Positions 8,796 through 17,031 are shown, numbered from the stretch's first letter. The stretch is 45,162 nucleotides of DNA from CAWUKT01 sp963923035 (GCA_963923035.1 CAWUKT010000058.1:1-45162), one strand, 5' to 3'. Translations and numbers: made by a program. Notes: generated by a model not told the origin, from the letters alone.

Positions 8796-9848
8796 TCAGA
8801 GGCGGTCCCAGCTGAAGTCGTAGCTGTCGATTTCTTCGAGGCAACGGACCAGCAAATCGATGGATGCCTGGATGTCTCCCTTGTGGGCCATTTCGATGAC
8901 AGAGTGGATATGGCGGGTGGGAATGGAAATGCAGCCCGTGATCGAGCCGAGTTTCCCGGCCCGTTGCAAGGCGGCGGTATCGGTCCCGCCGGCCGGCAAA
9001 ATTTCGCTCTGCCATTGGATCTCGTGGCGGTTCGCCGTCTGCCGCATGAAATCGATCATGCGGGCATCGCAAACGACCGAGCTGTCCATGATCTTGATGG
9101 CGGTGCCCTTGCCGAGTTCCGTCACCATCTCATAGTCATTCGAGCCGGGCAAGTCATAGGCAATCGTCGTATCCAGACCGATCCCGAAATCGGGATTGAT
9201 GCTGTGGGAAGCCACCATCGCACCCCGCAGGCCGATTTCCTCCTGGACCGTAAAGGCTCCGTACACGTCAAAAGGCGGGTTTTCCAGCCGGCGAAGGGCC
9301 TCGATCAGGATGAAGACGCTCACGCGGTTGTCGATGGACTTCGAGTTGACGCAATCGCCCATCTCGATCAGGTCGCGCTCCCGCGTGACCACATCGCCCA
9401 CCGAAATCAATTCGTGGACTTCCTTGCCGGGACGGCCAAAGTCGATGAAATAATCCTCGATGCGCGGCGCTTTTTTGCGCTCCTCGGGATTCATGATGTG
9501 AATGGGCTTGGAGCCCATCACGCCGATCACGTCTTCCTTGCCGTGGACGATGACCCGCTGAGCGGTCAGGGTCTTGGGATCGAACCCGCCGAGGGTATGG
9601 ACCCGGGCGAAGCCATCTTCGTCGATGTGCTTCACAATGAACGAGATTTCGTCCATGTGGGCGGCAATCATCACGCGCTTGTCGCTGCGGCCCTTTTTGA
9701 AGGCGATCAGGTTGCCCATGTTGTCGATGGACACATTGTCGACGAGGTCGGCAACTTCGCGCTTGACGACGTTGCGGATACGAAATTCACGGCCGGGGGC
9801 ACCCGGTGTTTCACAGATTTCTTTGAGAAGAGGGATGTTGAGGCTCAT
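8796..9848 (-). CDS. M42 family metallo-aminopeptidase
   Basis: The protein has 350 residues, full length for the family. The dinuclear metal ligands are all visible: H64 in AAHMDE, bridging D173 in SIDNR, E203/E204 in VQEEIG (catalytic and metal Glu), D226 in GLDTT, and H315 in RHIHSVIE. M42 enzymes are large cytoplasmic tetrahedral aminopeptidases that trim peptides; some are annotated as glutamyl aminopeptidase or, wrongly, endoglucanase. The precise residue preference cannot be read from the sequence. The gene has its own promoter (9886-9917). Confidence 0.92.
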   Translation of the reverse strand: MSLNIPLLKEICETPGAPGREFRIRNVVKREVADLVDNVSIDNMGNLIAFKKGRSDKRVMIAAHMDEISFIVKHIDEDGFARVHTLGGFDPKTLTAQRVIVHGKEDVIGVMGSKPIHIMNPEERKKAPRIEDYFIDFGRPGKEVHELISVGDVVTRERDLIEMGDCVNSKSIDNRVSVFILIEALRRLENPPFDVYGAFTVQEEIGLRGAMVASHSINPDFGIGLDTTIAYDLPGSNDYEMVTELGKGTAIKIMDSSVVCDARMIDFMRQTANRHEIQWQSEILPAGGTDTAALQRAGKLGSITGCISIPTRHIHSVIEMAHKGDIQASIDLLVRCLEEIDSYDFSWDRL

Positions 9849-9885
9849 TGTATGAGGGTTTAGCAGCTTAGCGTGACCAGGGTTA

Positions 9886-9917
9886 TAAAATTACCACAAT
9901 GTCCGCGCATCGCCAAA
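9886..9917 (-). promoter_or_regulatory. Promoter of the M42 peptidase gene
   Basis: The minus strand has TTTG (9917-9914), a 20-base spacer and TAATTTTA (9893-9886). Spacing and both boxes fit the Bacteroidota consensus with one mismatch. The start of transcription should be near 9879, about 30 bases before the ATG, so the peptidase does not depend on the small unit further upstream. Confidence 0.6.
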
Positions 9918-10063
9918 TTGGGAAAAGGGAATGAGAAAATGGGCAAATGCGGAGATAGGCAAATTTGGGGGATGGTGAAATGAGGACGGGTGACGGAGAA
10001 TTTCCACTTTTTATCTGCGGTAGGTGTCGGAGGCAACTGTTGGAGCTCCCGCGTGAGCGGAGC

Positions 10064-10107
10064 GACTGCCGGAGGGACCGCCCGGAACGTGAGTGCCGGG
10101 ACCGCCC
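10064..10107. repeat. GC-rich direct/palindromic repeat
   Basis: GACTGCCGGAGGGACCGCCC (10064-10083) is followed by GAGTGCCGGGACCGCCC (10091-10107), the same word with a 3-base deletion. CCCGG…CCGGG at 10081-10100 forms a hairpin. A similar arrangement occurs near the right edge (45054-45090). It resembles a small dispersed intergenic palindrome. The rest of 9918-10126 shows nothing I can name. Confidence 0.4.
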
Positions 10108-10125
10108 TTATTTCAATGCTTTCTC

Positions 10126-10162
10126 CTTAAAAAGGGAAACTCCCCCTTGGGTGGGAGGAGTT
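10126..10162 (-). terminator. Minus-strand intrinsic terminator of the mini-gene
   Basis: On the minus strand AACTCC-(U bulge)-CCC pairs with GGG-GGAGTT (loop ACCCAA) and is followed by TCCCTTTTTAAGG. It lies 10 bases after the stop codon of the small peptide frame. It cannot serve the M42 gene as an end terminator, since that gene starts 280 bases further on. Confidence 0.65.
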
Positions 10163-10172
10163 CGCCGTTGGG

Positions 10173-10259
10173 TCACTGGTAAAATGAGAGAGGTTGAAAA
10201 AAGTTGCTGTACAAGTATGAGGCGTGATAATAAGTGATGAAAGGCGTGCGCCTTTGCAT
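10173..10259 (-). CDS. Candidate 28-residue aromatic-rich peptide (leader-like)
   Basis: An ATG at 10259 opens a 28-codon frame ending in TGA at 10175-10173. Nine of 28 residues are Phe or Tyr, arranged in clusters (F7, Y10-Y11, Y15, Y17, F20-F21, F26-Y27), with a basic start (MQRRTPF). It sits 11 bases behind a TACCTTTA box and directly before an intrinsic terminator. The layout recalls leader peptides of phenylalanine/tyrosine attenuators, yet the next gene in this direction is an M42 peptidase with its own promoter and no alternative antiterminator stem is obvious. A small independent transcript or membrane-active peptide is equally possible. The 5' part also folds as a hairpin (AAAGGCG-CA-CGCCTTT). 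Confidence 0.4.
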   Translation of the reverse strand: MQRRTPFITYYHASYLYSNFFQPLSFYQ

Positions 10260-10270
10260 TTGATTCGAAG

Positions 10271-10278
10271 TAAAGGTA
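10271..10278 (-). promoter_or_regulatory. -7-like box TACCTTTA before the mini-gene
   Basis: The minus strand reads TACCTTTA 11 bases before the ATG at 10259. The nearest -33-like TTG on that strand is about 25 bases away, longer than the usual 19-21, so this promoter call is weaker than the others. Confidence 0.4.
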
Positions 10279-10435
10279 GCGGGATGGGGCGGAATGCGGG
10301 TTACAACAACGTTACCCTTGCATTATGAATGTGCGAAGGGGCGGGGGAAGGGCTCCAAAATGAAAAAACTGTCCTGAGAAGACCTTGGTACCGGACCGAC
10401 GGACGATTTTTTCGGGTTGTTCGGCTGGATGGGCC

Positions 10436-10464
10436 TTGAAAATTGACAATTGGAATTAAATTTG
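10436..10464 (+). promoter_or_regulatory. Promoter placing the transcript start at the ferritin-like gene's ATG
   Basis: TTG (10436-10438), an 18-base spacer and TAAATTTG (10457-10464) match the Bacteroidota consensus. Only four bases (CGCC) separate the -7 box from ATG 10469, so the mRNA is expected to be leaderless or to begin at the second ATG (10475). Confidence 0.65.
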
Positions 10465-10468
10465 CGCC

Positions 10469-11122
10469 ATGCCTATGTTGACTGAGACCAAGACTGCGAC
10501 CGAAACCCAACTGCGACGTATCCTGGACCGGGTGGTTCCCGATGTGGACCTGCACGCCCGCTGGCTGAATACGCTGAGCTATATGGAACATATCGGGGCG
10601 ACCAAGATTGCGCGGACACAAAGTGGTCCCCGGGCGCATTTCATGGCGCTGAAGCATGCGGCGGAGGAGGCCCGGCACGCGTTTTTCCTGAAGCACCTGT
10701 CCCGGAAATTGGATGAGGAGGGGAATCCGACCTACGCCCAGGAATATCTGTTGGCGCCGGTTGCTTCGCGGCAGTTGCTGTATCGTCTGGATTTGGAAGC
10801 GTCTAGACTGGGCCGTCAGCACAGTTTGGAGGGGCGGGAACTGAATGACCTGGTCTACCTGTTGGTGACGTATGCGATTGAAATCCGGGCCGACGAGATT
10901 TATCCCATCTACGAAGAATACCTCGCTGAATACAAGGTCGCCCGTCTGTCCGTGCAGGGCATCATCAACGAAGAGGAAGGCCACCTCGCCGAGATGGAAT
11001 CAGAACTGGCCCGTTATCCTGAAGAATTGCGGAACCTGACGACGAATTTGTGTGCGTTGGAGAATGAATTGTATGGGGCTTGGTTGGCGGATGTGGAGAA
11101 AGGGTTGGATGCAAAGGGCTGA
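10469..11122 (+). CDS. Ferritin-like di-iron-type four-helix protein
   Basis: The protein has 217 residues and is almost wholly helical. Spaced Glu/His motifs of the ferritin-like superfamily are present: E40/H41 in YMEHIG, EEARH at about 66-70, E135/E140 in AIEIRADEIYP, and EEEGH near 174. They could form a carboxylate-bridged di-iron site. No signal peptide is present. I cannot assign a substrate; oxygenase, iron-binding or stress roles all occur in the superfamily. The start may be ATG 10469 or ATG 10475 given the promoter position. It is followed by the separate gene at 11221. Confidence 0.65.
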   Translation: MPMLTETKTATETQLRRILDRVVPDVDLHARWLNTLSYMEHIGATKIARTQSGPRAHFMALKHAAEEARHAFFLKHLSRKLDEEGNPTYAQEYLLAPVASRQLLYRLDLEASRLGRQHSLEGRELNDLVYLLVTYAIEIRADEIYPIYEEYLAEYKVARLSVQGIINEEEGHLAEMESELARYPEELRNLTTNLCALENELYGAWLADVEKGLDAKG

Positions 11123-11220
11123 TTCAGAGGGATAAAAAGAAAAAGTTAAAAAAAATTCTGGAACGCGTGTGGAATTGATGGGTTCGGTACACCCTATTAC
11201 CGAAACCCAACAATGACACT

Positions 11221-12390
11221 ATGAGCAATCGGAATCTTTTCACCATCGGCACCCCCTGTCACGAAGATTGGCAACAAATGACCCCGGTCGAGCAAGGTCG
11301 CTTCTGCGATGCTTGTGCGAAGTGTGTGGTCGACCTGTCCGGCAAGAGCCAGCCAGAAATCAAGTCGCTGTACGAGCAGCACGAAGGCAATCTCTGTGGC
11401 AGCATGCCCCTTTCCCAGTACAAGCAGCTGGAAAAGGCGAAAACGACTCCGAGTCAACCGAGCTTTGTCCGCAGCCGCTGGTCAACCCTGCAAATCTTTG
11501 CGGCTTCCTTCATCGCGGCCTTCGGCCTGCTGTGGAATTCCACGGTTCAAGCGCAAAGCCACCGGAATTATCCGGTGCGCGGCAAGATCAAGGCGGTGCC
11601 GACGACGGCCACCTTGAAGGGCCGGGTCCTGCTGGAAGGCGAGGGCAAAGCGGGCGTCTATGTCACGATTACGGGCAAAGGAGGAACTTTCTCCGCGGAA
11701 ACGGATGCCGATGGCTACTTCGGCTTCTACCGGCTCCAGCCGGGCAAATGGGAAGTCATCGCCTACCACGAGGCCTCCCTTTCCGAAGCCTGGACCATGG
11801 TTGAATTGGGCAAAGGCGCCTACGAGACGATCCGCCTGACCCTCGAGGATATGGCCATGATGCTCGGTGACATTGCGCCGATGGAGATCGAGGAGGAGCC
11901 GCGGATCACCGGCGACACGATTGTCATGATCATCGACGAGCCCATCGATCCGGTTGAACTGGAAGTGGTGGAGATCGAGGAGCCCGAAATGATGTTGACC
12001 GGGAGCATCGCCCCGTATTTTGTGGAGGAGGTGCCGATCGAAGAAATTCCGGTGGAGGTGGTGGAAATCGAGGAAATCACCGAAGACCTGACCACGGACA
12101 AAGGAGCAGCGGGAGCGGACGTGGAGATTGAGATGACGGATATGCGGATCAAGGTGAAGCCCGTTCCGGCCCGGACCACCGTGACGGTGGTCGTGGAATC
12201 ATCGGAGAATTCGGCTCCGTTGGAACTGATGCTGTTCGATCAGCACGGCAAATTGCTGCGGACGGGCGTCCTGGAAGGCGCGGTGGGCAGCACCGCCGTC
12301 TTGCGGGTCGACGACCTTCCCGCTGGCCTCTACTACCTGAAAGGATTACGCGAAGACTATGTCTTCGACCAAAAAATATTGAAGATGTGA
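11221..12390 (+). CDS. Cys-rich cytoplasmic-type head, membrane segment, CarboxypepD_reg-like domain, T9SS-like tail
   Basis: The protein has 389 residues. The head carries C13, C29, C32, C35 and C59 (motif GRFCDACAKCVVDLS), a Bacteroidota domain that looks zinc- or metal-binding. One hydrophobic segment (about 88-106) precedes VQAQS. A carboxypeptidase-regulatory-like beta-sandwich follows (TLKGRVLLEGEGKAGVYV …, 129-190). Next is a strongly acidic stretch (about 225-300) rich in Glu/Ile/Val. The last 75 residues resemble a T9SS type-A tail (LELMLFDQHGKLLRTG … FDQKILKM). A T9SS cargo normally has an N-terminal signal peptide, so the soluble head before the hydrophobic segment is unusual. GGAAC (11160s) with a GTTCGGT element about 17 bases on could be an ECF-sigma promoter, but this is weak. 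Confidence 0.65.
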   Translation: MSNRNLFTIGTPCHEDWQQMTPVEQGRFCDACAKCVVDLSGKSQPEIKSLYEQHEGNLCGSMPLSQYKQLEKAKTTPSQPSFVRSRWSTLQIFAASFIAAFGLLWNSTVQAQSHRNYPVRGKIKAVPTTATLKGRVLLEGEGKAGVYVTITGKGGTFSAETDADGYFGFYRLQPGKWEVIAYHEASLSEAWTMVELGKGAYETIRLTLEDMAMMLGDIAPMEIEEEPRITGDTIVMIIDEPIDPVELEVVEIEEPEMMLTGSIAPYFVEEVPIEEIPVEVVEIEEITEDLTTDKGAAGADVEIEMTDMRIKVKPVPARTTVTVVVESSENSAPLELMLFDQHGKLLRTGVLEGAVGSTAVLRVDDLPAGLYYLKGLREDYVFDQKILKM

Positions 12391-12422
12391 TTTTTATGGT
12401 GAGTGACCGATAGCATGGCACG

Positions 12423-12450
12423 GCCGCTGGTGGAGACCAGCGGCTTTTTT
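12423..12450 (+). terminator. Intrinsic terminator after the Cys-rich membrane protein gene
   Basis: GCCGCTGG (12423-12430) pairs with CCAGCGGC (12437-12444), loop TGGAGA, followed by six T. The last T is the first base of the convergent gene's stop codon. Confidence 0.88.
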
Positions 12451-13763
12451 CATGCTCCCTTCAGCGCTGGAATCCGCCATTTGTTGAGCCGGAGGCTGGT
12501 GCGGAACCACTTCACAAAGTTTTTGAAGCTCCACAGGTGCTGGTAATCGTGGAGGGCGACCAGAAGGAAGAATACGTAGACGAGCTTGGGATTGAGTTTG
12601 CCGTTGATGATGATCAGGGTAAACATCGTGATGCCGAGGTCGGCAAAGTGACCGGTCATTAGCACGTCTTTCAGCGCCTGGGGCGGAATCACGAGGCTGA
12701 AGCTCGGATTTTTCAGGCCGGGGACGATCTTGCGCCGCCACGGCTTGTAGGTGTATTGCTTGTCGTCGAGGATGAAGCCGATGCCGCGCCGAAACAGCAG
12801 CGGGATCCAAAACCAGCTGAAGCCGAGCTTCTTGCGCAGGTCTTCGACGTCTTTCTCCGAGAATTCGGAGTCCTTTTCCAGATTTTCCTGCTTCCGGACC
12901 TTCTTCCGAATCGTATCCTCGTCCCGGCGGTATTCTTTTTCCGGCACACTCGTCACCTCAAACGTTTCCAGATCAATCTTCGAATAGGGGCGGCAGAGCT
13001 GGGTTTTTTTCGCCTTCCAATGGGTTTGGAGGTCGTCGTAGCTGACTTTGTAGGCGTTGGCCCAGGAGGAGTCGCTGCGGTAAAAAATGACCTGGCTGGC
13101 GAAGGGCATGAAGAAGTCGGCCCCGAGGAGGTCGACGATGTCACACACATAGTGGACGTAGCTCTTTTTGTCCCGCAGGCTTACGACCTCGTAGGACGTG
13201 CCTTTGCGGAAGCTGTTGACCACTGAAGCCGGGGAATAGCTGCTCAGGACAATGATTTTTTTCTCTCCCCTGACCTCCTTGTCGAGGAAGTCGCGGACCC
13301 GGTTGAGCTGGTATTTGCGGGGTTTGGAGTCGTTGATGTTGACGATGAATGCGGTGGGGGTGTCGAGCAGGAGAACGCTGTCGTCGTTGGGGAGGGGGAT
13401 GCTGAGTACGCGCAGGGAGTCGTGGAGTTGGTGCCACTGGAGCGGTTCCAATACCTTGGTATTGAAGCCTTTGTCGCCGAGGAAATTGGCGATTTGTTCC
13501 TGGGGCAATGCCGGGGCAAGGTAGGTGGGTTGGGTGCCGAGCTTGCGAATGGACGGGGGGTGAAAATGGTCCATGTGCTCGTGGGTGATGTAGGCAAATT
13601 TCACCCGGCGGTATTCATCCATCTGCTCCGCAGTGGGATAATTTTGCAGCCACCAACTCCGCCAATAGGTCGACCCAATCAGCCACGGATCGGTCATCAA
13701 TAAGGGTTCGCCCTCACTGTCCCGCAGCAAGAGCGCAGCATGTCCAAGCGTTTCCAGTTCCAT
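12450..13763 (-). CDS. MBL-fold metallo-hydrolase, UlaG/CMAH-like
   Basis: The protein has 437 residues. It starts METLGHAALLL-like (MELETLGHAALLLRD), with DPWLIGSTYWRSWW at 25-38 and the metal motif THEHMDHFH (60-68: H61, H63, D65, H66). This arrangement is that of the UlaG-like / CMP-sialic acid hydroxylase-like branch of the metallo-beta-lactamase fold. No Rieske iron-sulfur domain is present. The C-terminal part (about 320-437) is basic and aromatic and of unknown role. Substrate unknown; homologues often occur near glycan genes, but none are seen here. It has its own promoter and lies 90 bases after miaE. Confidence 0.75.
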   Translation of the reverse strand: MELETLGHAALLLRDSEGEPLLMTDPWLIGSTYWRSWWLQNYPTAEQMDEYRRVKFAYITHEHMDHFHPPSIRKLGTQPTYLAPALPQEQIANFLGDKGFNTKVLEPLQWHQLHDSLRVLSIPLPNDDSVLLLDTPTAFIVNINDSKPRKYQLNRVRDFLDKEVRGEKKIIVLSSYSPASVVNSFRKGTSYEVVSLRDKKSYVHYVCDIVDLLGADFFMPFASQVIFYRSDSSWANAYKVSYDDLQTHWKAKKTQLCRPYSKIDLETFEVTSVPEKEYRRDEDTIRKKVRKQENLEKDSEFSEKDVEDLRKKLGFSWFWIPLLFRRGIGFILDDKQYTYKPWRRKIVPGLKNPSFSLVIPPQALKDVLMTGHFADLGITMFTLIIINGKLNPKLVYVFFLLVALHDYQHLWSFKNFVKWFRTSLRLNKWRIPALKGA

Positions 13764-13784
13764 CTTTATTGTATTTCAGACCGG

Positions 13785-13815
13785 CCAAGTTATTTCTCAC
13801 CCCACCTAAATTCAA
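13785..13815 (-). promoter_or_regulatory. Promoter of the MBL-fold gene
   Basis: The minus strand has TTG (13815-13813), a 20-base spacer and TAACTTGG (13792-13785), one base off the TAnnTTTG consensus with correct spacing. The UTR would be about 15-20 bases. Confidence 0.5.
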
Positions 13816-13853
13816 TGATTTGGCTCAGTTCTCTAACCCTCAAATGGCTATTC

Positions 13854-14438
13854 TCAGCCGTGGATCGTTTCCTTTTTCCCGTACTTCGAAATGACTTCGG
13901 CCTCGTAAACCAGCCACTCCTGCCAGCGGGCTTCCACCCGCTCCGGATCCAAATATTCCTTCGCCAGGCGCAGGAAAGTGGTATAGTGGCGCGCTTCCGA
14001 TGCCATCAGATCATAGTAAAATTTCGCCAGCTCCTGGTCCTCGATGTGTTCGCTCAGCACCTTGAAGCGCTCGCAGCTCCGGGCTTCGATCATCGCCGCA
14101 AACAACAGTTTGTCCAGCAAGCGCGTCTTCCGGTCGGGCCCCTTCTGCACGAACTTCATCAGTTCCCCCACATAGCTGTCCTTGCGTTCCCGTCCCAGCG
14201 CAAATCCCCGCTCCTGGATCAACTTGTGAACCATCTTGAAATGGGCCATCTCTTCCCGCGCGAGGTCCGTCATCGTATCCACCAATTCCGGGTACTCCGG
14301 AAACTGGACAATGAGGGAAATGGCGTGCGAAGCAGCTTTTTGCTCGCAATACGCGTGGTCGGTGAGAATTTCTTCGATGTTTTGTTCCACCGCATTCGTC
14401 ACCCACCGCGGATCCGTTTTCAATTTCAGTCCCAGCAT
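13854..14438 (-). CDS. miaE: tRNA-(ms2io6A37)-hydroxylase MiaE
   Basis: The protein has 194 residues, normal length. MiaE is a ferritin-like di-iron monooxygenase that hydroxylates the isopentenyl group of ms2i6A at tRNA position 37. The iron-binding helices carry AYCEQKAASH (29-38), LAREEMAHF (59-67), MIEARSCERF and MASEARHYTTF, so both Glu/His sets are intact. The gene starts 5 bases after the purL stop and is almost certainly co-transcribed with it. The substrate nucleoside depends on MiaA and MiaB, which are not in the window. Confidence 0.88.
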   Translation of the reverse strand: MLGLKLKTDPRWVTNAVEQNIEEILTDHAYCEQKAASHAISLIVQFPEYPELVDTMTDLAREEMAHFKMVHKLIQERGFALGRERKDSYVGELMKFVQKGPDRKTRLLDKLLFAAMIEARSCERFKVLSEHIEDQELAKFYYDLMASEARHYTTFLRLAKEYLDPERVEARWQEWLVYEAEVISKYGKKETIHG

Positions 14439-14443
14439 AGCGC

Positions 14444-16684
14444 TTATTCTTCTACCCCCAGCTTCTTGGCCAGGGCATTCATATACAAATCCTTGTACTC
14501 ACTCACGTGGCCAAAGTCTTCGTCGTCCACGTCGATATTGCCGTTCGTGACGTCACCCAATACCAGCAGGGGCACCTTGAATTCTTCCATGGCTTCTTCG
14601 AAATCGTCCTGCTTGTTTAGCGGAACCGTTACCACGGCGCGGCCGCCCCATTCTCCGAAGAGGAATGCATCGGCGCGGATGGAGTCGTCGAGGAGGATGC
14701 TGAAGCCCTTGTCGCCGGGGAAGCAGGATTCGAGCAGGCACATGGCCAGGCCGCCTTCGCTGACGTCGTGGGCGCTGCTGACATAGCCATCGCGGATGAC
14801 CTTCATCAGGGCGGTACACAGGTCAAATTCGTCGCCGAGGTTCACATACGGCGCCGGGCTGTGCTGGACCTTGTGGTACTTGTAGAGGTATTCGGAGGAG
14901 TTGATGTCTTCGCGGACCGGGCCGAGCAGGTAGATCAGGTCACCGGCTTTCTGGAAGGCCAGGGAGGTCTGCTGGTTGACCGCGTCGTCGAGCAGCCCCA
15001 CCATGCCAATGGTGGGCGTGGGGTCGACCGGGCCGTCGTCGGTGCTCTGGTTGTAGAAGGAGACGTTGCCGCCCGTCACGGGCGTTCCAAAGGTCTCGCA
15101 CGCGAGCCGCATGCCTTCGATGGCACCCGCAAACTGGAAGTACACTTCCGGATTGTAGGGGTTGCCGAAGTTCAGGCAGTTGGTCACCCCGATGGGATCG
15201 CCTCCGGAGCAAACGATGTTGCGGGCTGCTTCGGCCACGGCTAAGGCGCATCCCGCGACGGGATCGGCCTTGACGTAGCGGCTGTTGCAGTCGGCGGTAA
15301 CCGCGAGGGCGCGGTTGGTGCCTTTGATGCGGACGATGGCCGCATCGGTGGGCTGGTTGGTACTCATGTTGTCGGTACCGACCATGCTGTCGTATTGCTG
15401 GGTGACCCAGCGCTTAGAAGCGACCGTGGGCAGCTGGCACAGGAATTCCATGATGTCCCAGAGGTTCTCCGGTTCTTCGATGTCTTCCAGCTTGAACTTA
15501 TCGATCTCGGCCATGTAAGCCGGAGGAGTTTGCTCTCTTTCGTAGACAGGGGCGCCGCCGCCCAGGACGAGCGATTCGGCCGGAACTTCAGCCGTCAATT
15601 CGCCATCCATGTAGTAACGGAGGCTGCCGCCTTCGGTCACCACGCCAATTTGGACGCAGGCGAGGTCCCATTTTTCGAAAACCGCTTTGATCGCATCCTC
15701 TTTTCCTTTTTCCGCCACCACCAACATCCGCTCCTGGCTTTCAGAAAGAAGGATTTCGAAGGGCTTCATGTTCTCTTCGCGGGTCGGCACCTTTTCGAGC
15801 CAGATGTCCATACCCACGCCGCCTTTGGCGGACATTTCGCTGGAAGAGCAGGTAATCCCGGCCGCTCCCATGTCCTGCATGCCGATGACGGCGCCGGTTT
15901 GGATGACCTCGAGAGAGGCTTCCAGCAAGAGTTTCTCGGTGAAAGGGTCGCCGACCTGGACGCTGGGGAGGTCGTTCACAGAATCTTCGGTGATGTCGCC
16001 GGAAGCGAAGGTGGCGCCGTGGATGCCGTCTTTGCCGGTGCGGGAACCGACAATGAAAACGGGGTTGCCGATGCCTTCCGCCGTTGCGGAGACGGTTTCG
16101 CCGTGCTTGACGAGGCCGACCGACATGGCATTCACCAGCGGGTTGGTATTGTAGCAGGGATCAAAATAGATCTCGCCCGATACCGTCGGCACGCCAAACG
16201 CATTGCCGTAGTCGCCGATGCCTTTGACGACGCCCTTCAGGAGATGCTGCGTCTTGGGCAGGTCCAATGAACCGAAGCGGAGGGAATTGAGGGCGGCAAC
16301 CGGCCGGGCACCCATGGTGAAAATATCCCGGTGGATTCCTCCCACCCCCGTGGCCGCCCCTTGGTAGGGCTCAATGGCGGAAGGGTGATTGTGGGATTCG
16401 ATTTTGAAGGCGACAGCGAGGCCATCTCCAATGTCCATCAGCCCGGCGTTTTCTTCGCCAGCTCCGGCCAGCACCCGATCCGACTTCTTCGGAAGCCGTT
16501 TCAATTGCAGGATGGAGTTTTTATAGGAACAATGCTCACTCCACATCACCGAAAAAACGGAGAGTTCAGTGAAGTTGGGCGTGCGGTCCAGGATGGAACA
16601 AATTTTCTCGAATTCTTCCTCCAACAATCCAAGCTGCTTGGCCTGGTCGAGGGTGGCGGGTTGCGCGACGGTTTTTTGTGTCAT
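14444..16684 (-). CDS. purL: Phosphoribosylformylglycinamidine synthase subunit PurL
   Basis: The protein has 746 residues, the size of the small, separate PurL that works with PurQ and PurS rather than the fused 1200+ residue enzyme. It converts FGAR, ATP and ammonia to FGAM in purine synthesis. Visible blocks are GGIHRDIFTMGARPVAALNSLRFG, MQDMGAAGITCSSSEM, SESQERMLVVAEKGKE and DPIGVTNCLNFGNP (each given in part here). Start MTQKTVAQ at 16684 follows a -7-like box (16716-16723). It is the first gene of a purL-miaE pair. purQ and purS are not nearby. Confidence 0.96.
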   Translation of the reverse strand: MTQKTVAQPATLDQAKQLGLLEEEFEKICSILDRTPNFTELSVFSVMWSEHCSYKNSILQLKRLPKKSDRVLAGAGEENAGLMDIGDGLAVAFKIESHNHPSAIEPYQGAATGVGGIHRDIFTMGARPVAALNSLRFGSLDLPKTQHLLKGVVKGIGDYGNAFGVPTVSGEIYFDPCYNTNPLVNAMSVGLVKHGETVSATAEGIGNPVFIVGSRTGKDGIHGATFASGDITEDSVNDLPSVQVGDPFTEKLLLEASLEVIQTGAVIGMQDMGAAGITCSSSEMSAKGGVGMDIWLEKVPTREENMKPFEILLSESQERMLVVAEKGKEDAIKAVFEKWDLACVQIGVVTEGGSLRYYMDGELTAEVPAESLVLGGGAPVYEREQTPPAYMAEIDKFKLEDIEEPENLWDIMEFLCQLPTVASKRWVTQQYDSMVGTDNMSTNQPTDAAIVRIKGTNRALAVTADCNSRYVKADPVAGCALAVAEAARNIVCSGGDPIGVTNCLNFGNPYNPEVYFQFAGAIEGMRLACETFGTPVTGGNVSFYNQSTDDGPVDPTPTIGMVGLLDDAVNQQTSLAFQKAGDLIYLLGPVREDINSSEYLYKYHKVQHSPAPYVNLGDEFDLCTALMKVIRDGYVSSAHDVSEGGLAMCLLESCFPGDKGFSILLDDSIRADAFLFGEWGGRAVVTVPLNKQDDFEEAMEEFKVPLLVLGDVTNGNIDVDDEDFGHVSEYKDLYMNALAKKLGVEE

Positions 16685-16715
16685 TTCCTCAGATTCCAGA
16701 GATTTTTTGAGGTGG

Positions 16716-16723
16716 TAAAGGTA
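16716..16723 (-). promoter_or_regulatory. -7-like box TACCTTTA before purL
   Basis: The minus strand reads TACCTTTA 31 bases before the purL ATG. No convincing -33 TTTG at 19-21 bases. The rest of the 347-base gap up to 17031 holds the hutH terminator and no credible gene. Confidence 0.45.
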
Positions 16724-16863
16724 CGAAAAAAACGGGTGCAGGTTAAGGGTGGAAATGAGCTTGGGGAGAGGAGGAAAGACAAATGGGGGACGATTTCCGG
16801 ATCAAGGGGAATAGAGGGGAAAAAAGAGGGAAATAGCTGGGATAAGTGAGATGAGGTAGGGGC

Positions 16864-16909
16864 AAAAAAAATTAGGGGACTCAACCACTATTGTGGGAGT
16901 CAACCCTAA
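16864..16909 (-). terminator. Long intrinsic terminator downstream of hutH
   Basis: TTAGGG, GACTC and CCAC (16872-16888) pair with GTGG, GAGTC and CCCTAA (16893-16909), a 15-bp stem with AA bulges and loop TATT. On the minus strand it is followed by eight U. It lies 122 bases after the hutH stop. Confidence 0.85.
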
Positions 16910-17031
16910 CCCTTGCTCTTGCTAATACTAAAGTACATGATTTTTTACTCTACCCAACACATAGCCGTACCAACCGTCTCTTTCGGCGCGCGAATGGTCG
17001 GAAGAATGGAATGGATGGTAGCTCAGACCCC

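Noticed and set aside
8769..9863. Long plus-strand frame opposite the M42 peptidase gene
   Set aside because: The minus strand holds all M42 metal ligands; the plus frame is its shadow.
10301..10984. 227-codon minus-strand frame over the ferritin-like gene
   Set aside because: The plus-strand gene has a good promoter and di-iron motifs; the minus product shows nothing recognisable.
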